Source of the DNA: Rhabdophis nuchalis
Lineage: Eukaryota; Chordata; Lepidosauria; Squamata; Natricidae
Direction of reading: 5' to 3'
DNA length: 64,000 nucleotides
Assembly (NCBI GenBank): GCA_039707465.1
Contig: CM077644.1
Span: 197,691,962-197,755,961, forward strand
Made by a program: the position numbers and the translations under genes. This document shows, piece after piece, positions 32,646 through 45,431 of the stretch. A model generated the notes under the pieces. The model was given only the letters and a program-made list of their open reading frames with translations. It did not search any database and was not told where the DNA came from. Numbering within the stretch: position 1 is the stretch's first letter; every line of letters starts with the position of its first letter.

Positions 32646-34430
32646 TACAGTAATTGCCTCTATGCATCAGGTCCACATGAATGCAGAACAAGCCTGTGGT
32701 TGCCCTGGTGGCCATGAACCTTTGAACTCTCCAAAAACCCTTTTCCAAGATATGGTGATTGAAATCCCTTAGCACCAGCTACCTTTATTTATATTAATTT
32801 ATTGTGTATGCTCTCCAACAACCAGCAACTCTGGAAAGTTATCAGTTCTGCAATAAACTCCACGAGGTCGGGAAATAAGCCTGTTATGTAGTAAAGTATG
32901 CAGTATGATGGCAAGATCCCTAGCTTGGCCCAAACATGCATGTACATTTAATGATTCCCATAGCAGATTATTTCAGACAATTATTTCCACATAACCTATT
33001 GTGCCCTAAGATTGTGGCTGATGCAGAACTCACTCATCATCAGCTGCATTTCACCAGTGCATGACAGACCTGCACATTCATTGAAAGCCTGAACCAACTG
33101 CAGCAAAATACCATACTGAATTGCTACCCACCTTTCTACCTTCTTTTCCAAAATGATAGTCTTTCTGTAGAATGCTGAGCTCGGTAAGAAAGTAGCAGGC
33201 AAAATAATTCCTGTCATGTTTTTTTTTGTTATATGTTTGTAATAGCCAAGATAGGATACTCTCTTCCCAGGTCCCAATAGTCTTCACATCCCACCCTCTT
33301 CTTTTCTATTCTGGAGTCTGGTCTTGAATTCATTGATCACTTTGCTTTTTCCATTTCCTCCTGATGGGTCTATTAACCACTTTGTTTATCCACTCCAAAA
33401 TATAAATCAATTTCTGCCTTGGCTTCCATATCCCATACATTTCACTTTCCAGGTCGATCCTCATCAGTCCCCAGCAGCATCAATGTCCATTATCTCACTC
33501 TCTAACCTTCTCTAACTGAAAAGTGACTAACAATTACTTTTGCTAACTGGCATATTCCTGTGGCCTCTGGTGATTGACTATTAATTGCCTATTGGGTGCA
33601 GCTATCCAATCAAATTCTTCACCCAATTGTTCTAGACCTTTCCCTGGGCTACCTATGTTACCCACTTTTTGTTCATCAATAGCCATGCTTAATAACTCAC
33701 AGACATGGTCCAAGCCCACCATTTACATCTCTTCTACTCCAAATGTCCTTCCATGAAATTATTCACAAATGCTTCAAGATTATTTATTTACTTTATAAAC
33801 TCTGCTATGGTATTTTCACCATTTAAATTCCACAATCCCTCTGAAACATCTTCCTTCCTGTCAAACTGAAAATGCTATGAATAGGCAGAAATTATCATGA
33901 ACTAGATGGTGTTGCCTTCAGTTCCTTGATAAGATAACACAAAGACTGTCATTCAATTAGCACTCTGCCCTGAATTGCTTAAGTAAAATCCACTCAACGG
34001 AAAAGGAGAACAAAATAAGCTGTTATCACTTTTATTTTGCATGCATTTCTCTGGATTTTGCTAAAAGAAAAAGAAAACTGAGCAGTTGCTGGGAGTAGAA
34101 GCTTTTTGAATGCAAAGTCAGTTTTTTTCTTGCACTTAATGAACTATTGGGAAATGCCATCAGACAAGTACTGTGCTGAAATCACTACTTTCAATATGGT
34201 GTATTGTATTGTACCCTGAAGCTCAAATACTTTGGGCACCTAATGAGAAGACAAGTCTTGCTGGAAAAGACCCCAATGTCAAGAAAGATTTAATGCAAAA
34301 GGAGAAGGATGAGATGGTTAGCAGGTGATGAGATATTTAGATAGTGTCATAGACAGAAAAGAACATGAATTTGAGCAAATTCTGGGAGATAGTAAAGGAT
34401 AGGGGAGTCTGGTGTGCTTTGGTCCATGGG
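32646..34430. other. Unannotated stretch (1.8 kb)
   Basis: The small frames at 32996-33287 (minus) and 33324-33756 (plus) have no recognised domain. Nothing else is seen. Confidence 0.4.
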
Positions 34431-34438
34431 GTCACAAA

Positions 34439-34736
34439 CAGAGGTGGTATGTGGCAGGTTCTGACCAGTTCTGGAGATCCTGTAGCAGAAATTTTGAGTA
34501 GTTGAGAGAACCGGTAAATACTACATCTGACTGGTCCCTCCCCCATCTATTCCTGCCTCCCAAATCACAGCTGATCAGGAGGGAATGGGGATTTTGCAGG
34601 AACCTTCCCCTGGAATCGGGAAGAAATGGAGATTTTACAGTATCCATGCCCACTGCCATGCCCACCAAATCATGCCACACCTACCAAGCCATGCCCACTG
34701 AACTGGTAGTAAAAAAATTTTTGAATCCTACCACTG
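34439..34736. mobile_element. hAT-type element (298 bp) with perfect 8-bp target duplication
   Basis: It begins CAGAGGTGGTAT and ends CCTACCACTG. GTCACAAA flanks both sides (34431-34438 and 34737-34744). The left half (CTGACCAGTTCTGGAGA) and right half contain GATTTTGCAGG, GATTTTACAG and repeated CCACCAA/CCTACCAAGCCATGCC blocks shared with 23190-23496. It has no coding region. Confidence 0.9.
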
Positions 34737-34744
34737 GTCACAAA

Positions 34745-36584
34745 GTGTCAGACATGACTTTGCAAGTAAACAATAACAACAAATTGCATTGTACCAAATC
34801 CAGAGCAGGGCTGTGAGACAGGAAGAATATTCTTATTTGAATCATTAAGCATATCTACGATAAGATAAACCTAAGTTTATCTAATTTTTTTTAGGACAAA
34901 TTCCATTAACAACCAATTGTATAACTTTTTTGTTATAACAATAGATAAGACAATAGCTGTCTGCAATAGTACATTCTGCTCATGAAAAATGCCCCTTAAA
35001 ATGCTGATTCCTTTAAAGAGTAATTGGACAGAAGAAAAACCTTCCTGGATTTGATAAAATAAAAGGGGCTTGATCTCTACAAACACATCTTTATAGTTCA
35101 CACTGCTTTATTTACGTGTCTGAAACTTGAGTAACATATTATGATAAATGACAATCTCAAAGTGGCCTAATCAAAAATACATGGTAATAACTCATTGTTA
35201 AGGAATTCTGTTTTTCAAAATCTCAGCAGTGACTTAATGGGTTTTAGTGCAGTTAATAAATGCTGTCTCCTTAGTGGGAGGGGGGAGAGAACAATTACTA
35301 TTAAAGGGAAAACACCTGTCCAGATCCTTGTTTCATGACCATCGTTAAGGAAATGTTTCTTGTAGTATTATTCCATTTTTGTTTTTTTTATTCCGTTGTG
35401 TAGTTACCAGTTTTGATTTTTTTAAAAGGTCTTTTTCTTAATATTTTCACCTAGAAAACATGGCTGGAGATCATTTTCCTTTCACCCTTCCTTTATGTTC
35501 AATTGCTTCCTTTTATTTCAAGGATAATGTGATGGAATGAGAAAAAGTGTTCCTGAAGAAATAAATTATTAAGTTGCAGAACTGCCACTGACAACAGAGG
35601 CTCTGATGAACTCAGTTGGGTTCATGTAAGCAAGTGCTTCAGTGGAGAGAAAGAGTACAACTCCAGGGAAAGCTTGACAAGTATAGCATAATAAGATTGT
35701 AGATACCTGGCCAAGTTAAAATAGAAATGCTTGTTGATTCTAGCACTGATTTTATTCTAAGATGAACAAAATGATAAGCAAATTCTTATGCCCAGATAGA
35801 TAAGACATCATTAAACCAACCTGTTTCATGAATGTTGAACTACATTTAGAAACTAGAAAGGAATTAATATACATACAGTACTAACTATAAAATGATGTAT
35901 TATTTGTTTTAAAATGGTGGATCGCTAGCAAAGCTTTTTGGATAAATAGCACCTGTATTCTCAGATTTTCCAGTCCTTGGATTAAATTATGGTTTCCCTT
36001 TGACAGTCTTCAAAATGAGCTCAAGAGTTTAGAAATGCTATATGATATTTATTGAATAATTTAAGAAAGCTTCCACAAGGATATTAGATTTGCAATAAAA
36101 AAGAAGGAAAAGGGCTGTGCAACGAAAAAGAAATTGGCAGAACTGGCTTTGCTTAGGATGATGTTTCCAACACCACCACTGATGCCTGAAAAGCACATGG
36201 TGACACATCCGTTACAGTGGATGTCACAGCAAACATTCAGGCAACATTACAAAAAGCACAGCTGATGCTGAAATGATGAAATTCTGGAGTTATTCTCTGG
36301 AGATAAAATGGTAATAGCAGCTAGTCATGGATCATTCTACCAGTAACTCTATGAAATTGAAATATTCATGGAGGAAGCCAGCGACAAATAAAACCTGGTT
36401 TGGATTGTTCAGTAAAAAAGGCAGGCAGGAATGGATGTAAAACAATAAATGCATTTTTGTAGATGTCCATCCATTTCATTTACGGAAAAGTATTCACTTT
36501 CTGGGGGTGCATGCAATACAATTACCTTGATGAAAGATGTTTACCTGGATCTTTTTACTAGTGAAGTATTGATATATTGGAAAC
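34745..36584. other. Unannotated AT-rich stretch (1.8 kb)
   Basis: No gene or repeat family is recognised. Confidence 0.4.
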
Positions 36585-36801
36585 CCCAGTTCTTTTAACA
36601 AGAATTGCAAGAAAGTATAGTGAGATATAATTCATAAGTAATGCAATGAAAGGCTGTACAAAACACGCATGTTCCATCTTAGTATCCCAGTTATTTTAAC
36701 AAAAATTGCAAGAAAGAATAGTGAGATATAATTCATAAGTAATACGATTTATAAGTAATGCAATGAAAGGCTGTACAAAACAGGCATGTTCCATCTTAGT
36801 A
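36585..36801. repeat. Tandem duplication of a ~100-bp unit
   Basis: Unit 1 (36585-36685) and unit 2 (36686-36801) share CCCAGTTNTTTTAACAANAA, GTGAGATATAATTCATAAGT and AAAGGCTGTACAAAAC with few differences. Unit 2 also contains a 16-bp internal duplication ending in ATAAGTAAT. Confidence 0.9.
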
Positions 36802-36875
36802 CAGTAAATGGTGTCAATGACCCAAATACCATTGACTAGCCAGAGAAATACTCAAGCAAAAAAACAAATCTGTAC

Positions 36876-37306
36876 TTTATTTATTTCGAATTTATACCCC
36901 GCCCTTCTCCTTGTTAGGACCCAGGGCGGCGCACAGGCATTACTAAAATAACAGTACAAAACAATATATATCATTAAAACATATTAAATGATTTAAAACC
37001 CGTGCTAAAACCCATTTAAAAACCCTACCAAATTATAATTTAAGTATAAAAAGTCAGAAACGGGGGGCTATCCTAGGCCGGCTTGTTGGAATAAATACGT
37101 CTTAAGGCGTTGGCGGAAGAGGCGGAGGTCCGAGGTAGTGCGAAGGTCGGGGGGTAGGTCGTTCCAGAGGGCCGGGCCCGCCACAGAGAAGGCCCTTCCC
37201 CTGGGTGTCGCCAACCGGCATTGCCCAGCTGACGGCACCCGGAGAAGACCCTCTCTGTGTGAGTGGATCGGACGAAGGGATGTATGGGGCAGGAGGCGGT
37301 CTCGTG
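36876..37306 (-). pseudogene. L2 LINE 3' fragment
   Basis: On the minus strand the C-terminal L2 frame is readable (SHREGLLRVPS, PRGRAFSVAGPALWNDLPPD, then LKTYLFQQAGLG), followed by the 3' UTR and its end ACCCAGGGCGGC with ATAAAT tail. It is truncated at the 5' side and has a close relative at 28398-29492. Confidence 0.85.
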
Positions 37307-38279
37307 TATAGCTATAGCTATATATAGCTGATGTAGAAAATAAAAATATTTCTTCATTTGATGTATTTCCCTTAATTAATCAAATCATTATAGGTAGGTA
37401 CTAGCAGGTTAAAAAAAGGGGGAAAGCCTTTTCAGCTTTGTGGGACACATTGCTTGCCCTTATATATATTTATATTTTATGTTTCTAGACTGCCCATCTC
37501 TCTCAAGGAGGACCTGTGGACAGTGTACACTATAATCAACATATTACTACCAAATTCAATAACCTGAATCTCTGCAGGGAGAAGTCACTGGATTTACATA
37601 CCTTTTAACATCATACACCTTTATTTCTTTGTCAAAACAAGGCTCTGAAAAAAGTAGATGAGACAGAATGACAACTCTATGTGTTCAGCAGATCCCTCAT
37701 TTTTCTTGTTACTTGTATGAGTAGGAATTATTTCCACTCACATCTTAGTTGATATCAGTGCTGCCTTGACAAACTGACAACTATGCTAATATGGTGATGG
37801 AAGAAGATAGCTCTTTAGTTGACATGACCCTGAGGAATTTATGTTTTTTAATTCAGTTGAGCAGAGCTAATAGAAAAAGGAAAGGCAACATTAATAAGGG
37901 AGTGCTTAGAAGCATTGGGTATGCTTCTAAGAATGCTTATCAACTGAAATATCATTTCTCCAATCTAGTTTTTGGGATTTCTACAACAACCAAAACCACT
38001 AACCAATTAAATGGATTGGGTGCCATAATACACTGTAAGAAAATTACAGTTGGCCGGTTTGTGTTTCAGCGTATCATGAGAAAGTAGCTGCTTTCACAGA
38101 CTTTGTTAGGCTTCAGATGACCTTTCATTGCGGTTTCATCTTGTTTTGTTTCCCAATGTCATTTTTAAGCTCCCTATCTTTGTCTGTATTTCATTTATCT
38201 TTATACTTAGCAGAGACAATGAATTAAGGATAGAAAGAAGGATTATTTGCAGAAGAACCTTTGAATTGCAGTGCCAACA
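37307..38279. other. Unannotated stretch
   Basis: Nothing is recognised. A 98-codon frame at 37791-38087 lacks any recognisable domain. Confidence 0.4.
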
Positions 38280-38287
38280 TTCTAGAC

Positions 38288-39011
38288 CAGCAATGGTGAA
38301 CCTTTTTTGGCTCACGTGCCAGAAGTGGGGGGAGCACAGGGGGGGTCATGCGCAGGTATGCTGCACCCATAATGCAATGCGTGACACCCCCCCAGTGCGC
38401 ATGCGTGCACTACAGGTGCGAACCCCCCATTTTTTGCATGCTCTTTTTGCTCTCCCCAGGCTCCAGAGGCTTTATAGGAGCCTGGGGAGGGCAAAAACAG
38501 CCCCCCTGTCCCTCCCAGAGGCCCTCCAGAGGCTTCAGCAACCTTCAGGAGGCTTCCCTGAAGCCTCCGGAGCACTCAAAATGACATGCTGCTGAAACCA
38601 GAAGTGATGTCCAATTTGCTTGGAGCATCATTTTGAGTGGTCTGGAGGCTTCAGAGACCTTCAGGAGGCTTCCCTGAAACCTCCGGACTGCTCAAAATGA
38701 TGCTCCAAACAAATCGGACATCACTTCCGGTTTCGGTGGTGTGTCATTTTGTGTGCTCGGAGGCTTCAGGGAAGCTCATGAAGCCTCCGGAAAGCCTCTG
38801 GGGGAAGCGGGGGAGGCTCTTTTCACCCTCCCCAGGCTCCTATAAAGCCTCTGGAGCCTGGGGAAGGTGAAAAAAGCATGCAAAAAAGGGCGAATTCAGC
38901 TGGCCAGTGTGCACATGTGCACTGGCCAGCTGATAGAGCATCACCTTGCATGCCCTGACAATGGCTCCACATGCCACCAGTGGCACGCATGCCATAGGTT
39001 CGCCATCACAG
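38288..39011. mobile_element. hAT-type element (724 bp) with perfect 8-bp target duplication
   Basis: Its ends are CAGCAATGGTGAACC and GGTTCGCCATCACAG. TTCTAGAC flanks both sides (38280-38287 and 39012-39019). The GC-rich interior has several inverted copies of GGAGGCTTC/GAAGCCTCC and GCTCCTATAAAGCC segments, so it can fold extensively. Open frames inside (up to 155 codons) are by-products. It is the same family as 39812 and 17006. Confidence 0.92.
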
Positions 39012-39019
39012 TTCTAGAC

Positions 39020-39784
39020 AGTAGAAATGATCACTTTACAGCCTGAAGTTAATTGAGGTGGTCATGGATTGTTAAAAGGCCCCTATCACATTTTTGTAAT
39101 GTTTATAGTTGTAGCTCTTTTAGTCGGAATTGTCTATGTGAATTTTAATTAGTGTATTTAAAAAAATAATAATATTATTATTATTGTAATCCACCCAACA
39201 TCTTCTGGAGTCAGCAACCATAACAAATCTAATTAATTTAATTTAACTGATTAAGTTAAATTAGATGGGTAAGACCTTAAAGATTCTCATGAGAAAAAAG
39301 GTAGCTTTGGGGAAGCATTTGAAGGAAGTAGCAGATTAATCATTTCACAGAAATTTTGGAAGGCAATTCCATGCAAAACTAAAAAGTGCACCCAAGGAAA
39401 CAAGGCTGAGGAGGGGAGAGAGATAAAACCCATGTCCAAGTCATAGCACTGTATGTTACATAACTGCACAGAATTGTCTTTCTATTACTTTGGGTTTATA
39501 TAAGTACAGACCAATCACAGTTAATAACCACTAATCAAATTGTGATGAGGAAAATATAAAGTCTTGGATTGGTAATATTAATGTGCCCATTATTCATATC
39601 CTGTTAAATCAATCAGGCATTATAGTTAAAGCAAACCATAATAGAATTTTTGAGAATATTAATTAATAATTCGTAGAAGAAAATTATGGTTTGATTTGCA
39701 TTGTGATATTAGTACATAAGGATAGAAGGATACATCTCCCAAAAAAGAGACAAGATGATTTTGAAATATGTTATAAACATTTTG
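39020..39784. other. Unannotated AT-rich stretch
   Basis: Nothing is recognised. Confidence 0.4.
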
Positions 39785-40390
39785 AAGGCCAGTTTGGTGT
39801 AATGGTTAAGGCAGTATTGGCGAACCTTTTTGGCACTGAGTGACAAAACAGGAGTGCATGTGCGCATGTACCAGAAGCCAGAAGGGCAGCCACCCAGTGC
39901 GCATGCGTATGCTGGGAAGATGATCTTCCAGTTTCCAATGGCCACATGGTCTTCTGGTTTCCTGCATACATGCATGCACAAAGAGCAGCTGTCTGGTGCA
40001 CATGCACATGACAGAAAACATAAGATTATCTTCCTGGCATGTGCATGCACACCAGCTAGTTGCTCTTCCAGTTTGCGGCACTCCCACATGCATTGCAAGC
40101 ACTCATGCACACCCCGGAATTCAGAAGAGCAATGGCCAAAGGCTTTCATGCCCAGAGAGAGGGTTCTGCATGCCACTTCTGGCACATGTGCCATAGATTT
40201 GCCATCATGGGGTTAAGGCATCACTGGAGACCATGGGTTCTAGTGTTATTTTAGGCATAAAGCCAGTTGTGTGACCTTGGGCTACTCACTCTTTTTCACC
40301 CTAGGAAAAAGACAAACCACTTTTGAAAACCTTGCCAAGAAAACTGCAAGAACCTGTCCAGGCAGTAACTGAGACATGATTGAATGGAAG
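39785..40390 (+). repeat. tRNA-derived SINE interrupted by a hAT element
   Basis: The head AGTTTGGTGTAATGGTTAAG (39791-39810) is tRNA-like. After the hAT insertion the SINE continues GGCATCACTGGAGACCATGG, GTGTGACCTTGGGCTACTCA, GCCAAGAAAACTGCAAG. Removing 39812-40210 and one target copy rejoins the SINE seamlessly. The other copy is at 27925-28107. Confidence 0.8.
39812..40210. mobile_element. hAT-type element (399 bp) with perfect 8-bp target duplication
   Basis: Its ends are CAGTATTGGCGAACC and GATTTGCCATCATGG. GGTTAAGG lies at 39804-39811 and 40211-40218. The interior is rich in alternating GCATGCAC-type sequence and inverted halves. Its frames (up to 161 codons) are not genes. It inserted into a SINE and is therefore younger than the SINE. 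Confidence 0.92.
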
Positions 40391-40554
40391 AAAAAAAAAA
40401 CAATTTTTATAACAAACCATGGATAAATTGTTAGAAGAAAAAGCAATTGGATATGCTATACACATCAGACTCCATTATAGAATAAGGAGGTATATTTTTG
40501 GTACCATTATGCTGAACTAATTTGATAAATTATATCACTCATATCATATATCCA

Positions 40555-41620
<1,066 letters not shown>

Positions 41621-41621
41621 T

Positions 41622-41775
41622 GTATTAACAGATTAACAGAGTTAGAAGGGACCTTGCAGGTCATCTAGACCAACCTCCTGACCAAGCAGGAGACCCTACA
41701 TCTGCCTCTACCTAGGATTGAACTCACAACCACCTGATTGGGAGGCGACAACTCCATCTCTAGGGCACAACAGCA
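41622..41775 (-). repeat. tRNA-derived SINE with CR1-like 3' tail
   Basis: On the minus strand a tRNA-like head with a B-box-like GTTGTGAGTTCAATCC (about 41720-41740) is joined to CAAGGTCCCTTCTAACTCTG and a TTAATCTG-like tail. That tail matches the CR1 3' end seen at 13700. A pol III head on a CR1 tail is the known design of CR1-mobilised SINEs. Confidence 0.7.
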
Positions 41776-41869
41776 GATGTTATTCCAATTTGATTATGAG
41801 ATAAGCAATATTGTTTAATGTTAGAAATGGTGTGTTCATATCAGTTAAAGTAGTAAACCTTGACTAGTT

Positions 41870-41951
41870 TAAAATGGACGAGGAATTCTGGGAAGAATTC
41901 TGGGAGTTGAAGTCCACCACCTTAAAGTATCCAAGGTTGAGAAGAATTGGC
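41870..41951. mobile_element. hAT-type miniature element fragment
   Basis: It contains AATTCTGGGAGTTGAAGTCC and CCAAGGTTGAGAAG, as in the palindromic elements at 43163, 56804 and 63368. The left terminal repeat is missing. Confidence 0.5.
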
Positions 41952-42422
41952 TTATATATATCTTGACCTGGTATAGTATCTTCCTATGATATCTTACTTA
42001 ATTGTTCCTGTTTTAGACAGATTCCAGTTTTTATGTAATTTTCTTCAGGATAATTTTTGAAAGCCGGTCTAAATATCTTCAGCCACTTACTTCATTTGTA
42101 TCAATTCTTTTCCATTCTTCCCTTTACATGGCTTTATTAGCCAGATTGTTAATTGAAAAGAAAAATCATTTGCTTTGCAAATGGAGGCATTCTCAGATCT
42201 AGTGTTAATATTTGCATTTCCCCCAAACTCTTCAGGATAGACATTAAAAAAAATCAAGAACTATAAGAACAAATGAGTTATGTATTTTATGTTTATGATA
42301 CTGTATGATACTATATGTTTGAAATGAATGGCCTGATACCAGCACTTATGCTATTGGCGGAATCACTCTTCAGTGATAAATTGGTACAGTATATTTGCTT
42401 GCCACACACTTTAAATAGGGAT
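41952..42422. other. Unannotated stretch
   Basis: Nothing is recognised. Confidence 0.4.
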
Positions 42423-42423
42423 A

Positions 42424-42426
42424 TCC

Positions 42427-42506
<80 letters not shown>

Positions 42507-42508
42507 CC
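42424..42508. repeat. (ATCT)n microsatellite
   Basis: A long tetranucleotide array of about 20 units. It lies directly beside a SINE-like tail. Confidence 0.97.
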
Positions 42509-42890
42509 CTTAATTGGGGCTTACCAGGGTGTTGTGATACAAGTATATACTTATTTCCCCTGGCTCAGCTAATCAGGAGGAGAACCTGGTGGTTTAGTGG
42601 CTAAAACATTTGCCTAACATGTAATACAGCCCCGGTTCAAATCCCAGTAAGGGTATGGCTAGCTGATGAGAGTTAAATAGCTTGAAATAGACCTATAATA
42701 GTCTCCCTTGTTTATTTATTTATCAGCACAAACAAAAACACACAAATGGAAACAAAAGTCAATGAAACAAATAGCTTTCTGTCTGCATGGTCTCTTGTGA
42801 TGAGCCGAAAAACAGAAAAGAAAGCAGTCTGCTTCCTCCCTTAATTGGGGCTTACCAGGGTGTTGTGACACAAGTATATGCATATATACT
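42509..42890 (+). repeat. Composite tRNA-derived SINE: tail, head, tail
   Basis: A tail segment (CCTTAATTGGGGCTTACCAG, 42509-42545) is followed by a tRNA-like head (GGTGGTTTAGTGGCTAAAAC as A box, GGTTCAAATCC as B box, 42587-42645), then GGTATGGCTAGCTGATGAGAG, then the same tail again at about 42775-42880. The order matches a unit repeated head to tail, as at 63060-63340. Confidence 0.75.
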
Positions 42891-43154
42891 TTTATTTGAA
42901 TTCAAGCATAGTTCAAATGCTGAATTTAGATTTTAGGGGGGGAAAGTGGAGATCTTTGGATTATAACTCCTGCCCGTCCCAATTAAATTGTTCAAAATAT
43001 ATGAAGGGCTTAAAATCGAAAGAGGTTGATTTATCTGAATATTGTATTTAGAGCCTTGGAGATGGGAATTTGTTCTCACAGTGACTTTGAATTCTCTCAG
43101 TTAACAGATTCTTATAGTTGTTTATTGCAAGACATTAACACAAGACATTACACT
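42891..43154. other. Unannotated stretch
   Basis: Nothing is recognised. Confidence 0.4.
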
Positions 43155-43162
43155 GTATAATG

Positions 43163-43290
43163 CAGTGTTTTTCAACTTTGGCAACTTTCAGATGTGTGGA
43201 CTTCAATCTCTTGAATTCCTCAGCCTCCAGGGAAAATCCCAGGGAGGTGATGTCCACACTTCTGAAAATTACCAAGGTTGAAAAACATTG
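43163..43290. mobile_element. Palindromic hAT-type miniature element
   Basis: Ends CAGTGTTTTTCAACTTTGG and CCAAGGTTGAAAAACATTG are near-perfect inverted repeats. Flanks GTATAATG (43155-43162) and GTTTGATG (43291-43298) agree at 6 of 8 positions. Its length is 128 bp and it is non-coding. Confidence 0.8.
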
Positions 43291-43298
43291 GTTTGATG

Positions 43299-44545
43299 CT
43301 TTCGTGTAATTGTATGTTTAGATTAATATTTTATTGAGAACTGGAAACCTCCCTTCCTCTTTCTTTCTCCTGCTACATGCAAGAACATCCATATGAGAAC
43401 CCAATTGTATTTAAGAATGGATTCAAAATGAAGCTTCCCATATTGATATGGTAGGGATATGCACCTTTCCAGAATCCCTTACCCTTGGAAGAATAAAAAT
43501 TGTAGAGTTCAACAATAATCATTAAAACAAAGGTTTCCCAACCCTGTTATGAAGTGATAAATGTAGAAGGTTAAATAAATCTTTGTATTCATAAAATAAG
43601 AACTTTGTTACAGATATATCTTTTACACTTTGTTTAAATAAAATAGTGCTTACTTTTCACAAACTCAACAAGATTTGGCTATATAATTTGGGTCATTTTA
43701 TTTAAATTTTAAACTTATTTAAGAGATTGGTAGGTTTCACCTAGATACCAACTCATAAGGGCAACGTATTTTCAGTTCCAGGTATAAACTCATTATTTTC
43801 TAACTCCAATTTTGCAGAGGGGATTGGGGTGACAATCCTTTTTCTTTGCTGAGGAAAAAGTATCAAGAAACACAATTTGCATAAGTGGAAGAGAGTTAAA
43901 GGAGTTAAATGAAGTTCTTCAAGCTTCTGCTTTGGCCTTAGGGGATGTCTTTCCTCAGTTAACATAGGAGTCACCAAACTATCCTTAATGCAATAAGCAG
44001 AAATTTATTGATGATAGAATATACTGATAAGGAAGTAGCACTATTTTACAAAATACTATCAAAAGAGACCTCAGTGAACACTTGATTCCTTTAAGGCTTC
44101 ATAAAATCCAGCCTTAGATCATGAAAAAGGATGTGATCAGGTGATCCTCCTTGTATGATGAAATGCTTGAGAACACAGCAAAGCCAGCAAGACCATCACA
44201 GAAAGAAATATTCAGTTCAAGGAAGGGAGGAAATGTGAGAAAGACACTTAATAATTTTGCCTTAATTACACTATGTGTTATGTGGTAGACTTTTAAGGTG
44301 GTGTTTCATTACCCAAATTCATTACCCAACAGCAATAAATATCTTTCCACAAGTGCAAAATATTCTTATTTCTTGAGCTTGGCAGGACATGACAGTTTCT
44401 TTGTTATGTTGACCTCCTCTGAACTCAAGAATCTGTTTTGTAACATCCAAATTTCCTTCATTGTCTTCTGCCTCCTTTGCATTTTAAAAATCTATTAGAT
44501 AACCATCATCTTTGCCCAAAGTAGGCTTGATAAAATTCATGAGTA
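43299..44545. other. Unannotated AT-rich stretch
   Basis: Nothing is recognised. Confidence 0.4.
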
Positions 44546-44590
44546 GAACAAAGCTAGCTATGAATCTCAGATTCATAGCTAGTTTTGTTC
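44546..44590. repeat. Perfect-type hairpin (21-bp arms)
   Basis: Arms 44546-44566 and 44570-44590 are reverse complements except for one base, with a 3-nt loop. It lies at the 3' side of the LINE remnant below. Confidence 0.9.
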
Positions 44591-44965
44591 CAAGTCAGTT
44601 TAATGGTTCTGTACAATATCTTAATTATGCTTAGCACTGCACTTTTCTGGAAAGAAAACTCTGATGTTGTTCCAGGTAACTGTTTGGAGTTACTCCCCCA
44701 ATTTAGGAGTCATAGCCCTGAGTACCTTTACTACCATTAGGATAATTTTGGCCTTTACCTTCCATGTTATCTTTAATTCCTCCCTCAGTGTGATACTTCT
44801 CTAGCTTCTCATACTTCTTCATAAAGTTGCTGTCACTTGACACTGCTACATCTATCATCACTGCTGATTTCTGGTCCTTGTCTACCACCATGATGCCTAC
44901 TGATTGGTCAATACTTGCCTGTCTATCTGACTCTGGCAGTCCTAAGATCTTATGACAGAACCAAG
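44590..44965 (-). pseudogene. Non-LTR retrotransposon with restriction-like endonuclease, C-terminal remnant
   Basis: The minus strand reads MVVDKDQKSAVMIDVAVSSD then KKYEKLEKYHTEGG (44840-44893). In another frame near 44600-44690 it reads KQLPGTTSEFSFQKSAVLS then IIKILYRTIKLTW. This is the C-terminal end of R4/Dong- or R2-type LINEs, whose endonuclease is a PD-(D/E)XK restriction-like domain. The usual PDI ahead of VVDK is mutated here, and at least one frameshift separates the blocks. It is non-functional. Confidence 0.6.
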
Positions 44966-45020
44966 GAAATAATAATTTCTGTGAACTTCTGAGCTTTTTC
45001 TGACTCCACTAACAAGGAAG

Positions 45021-45431
45021 GCAAGTGTCAGGGTTCCAAATAGCATCGGAAAGTAAATCAGAGTCCAAGGCAAAGTATTGCTCAAAGTTCCAATTTATTA
45101 AGAGAGCCATGTTGGCACATCTGGGAAAACCTAAATTTGAAAGCTTCCCAGTTTTCCCCACCTAGTTTACAAGTTGCCACATCATATGGTCCAATCTCAC
45201 CCACAAGTTCCCACATTACATGGTCCAATCTCCCACTGCCATGCTGGCAGTTCCACCCATCCAATTCCAGTCAGGCACAGAGGTGCAGAGACCAAGGATG
45301 ACCTTGGCTTCCTAGAAATAATTTTGTTGTGGCTACATAGTATCCCACAATAGAAAATGTATAGCAGAATAATAGAAAGTGTGGCAGGCAAAAGATCCAA
45401 AAGAAAAGATGGCTGCAGGACTGACAGCAAG
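45021..45431 (-). mobile_element. Solo LTR (401 bp) with perfect 5-bp target duplication
   Basis: The LTR body (45026-45426) begins TGTCAGGG and ends GGACTGACA on the plus strand. GCAAG flanks both sides (45021-45025, 45427-45431). An AATAAA on the minus strand (45094-45099) indicates minus orientation. It sits at the edge of an L2 endonuclease remnant: the frame reading MILGDFNL ends right at the insertion. There is no internal region. Confidence 0.82.

Noticed and set aside
38128..40216. Frames of 78-161 codons at 38.1-38.9 and 39.7-40.2 kb
   Set aside because: They fall wholly or largely within two hAT elements bounded by perfect target duplications, and conflicting frames exist on both strands.
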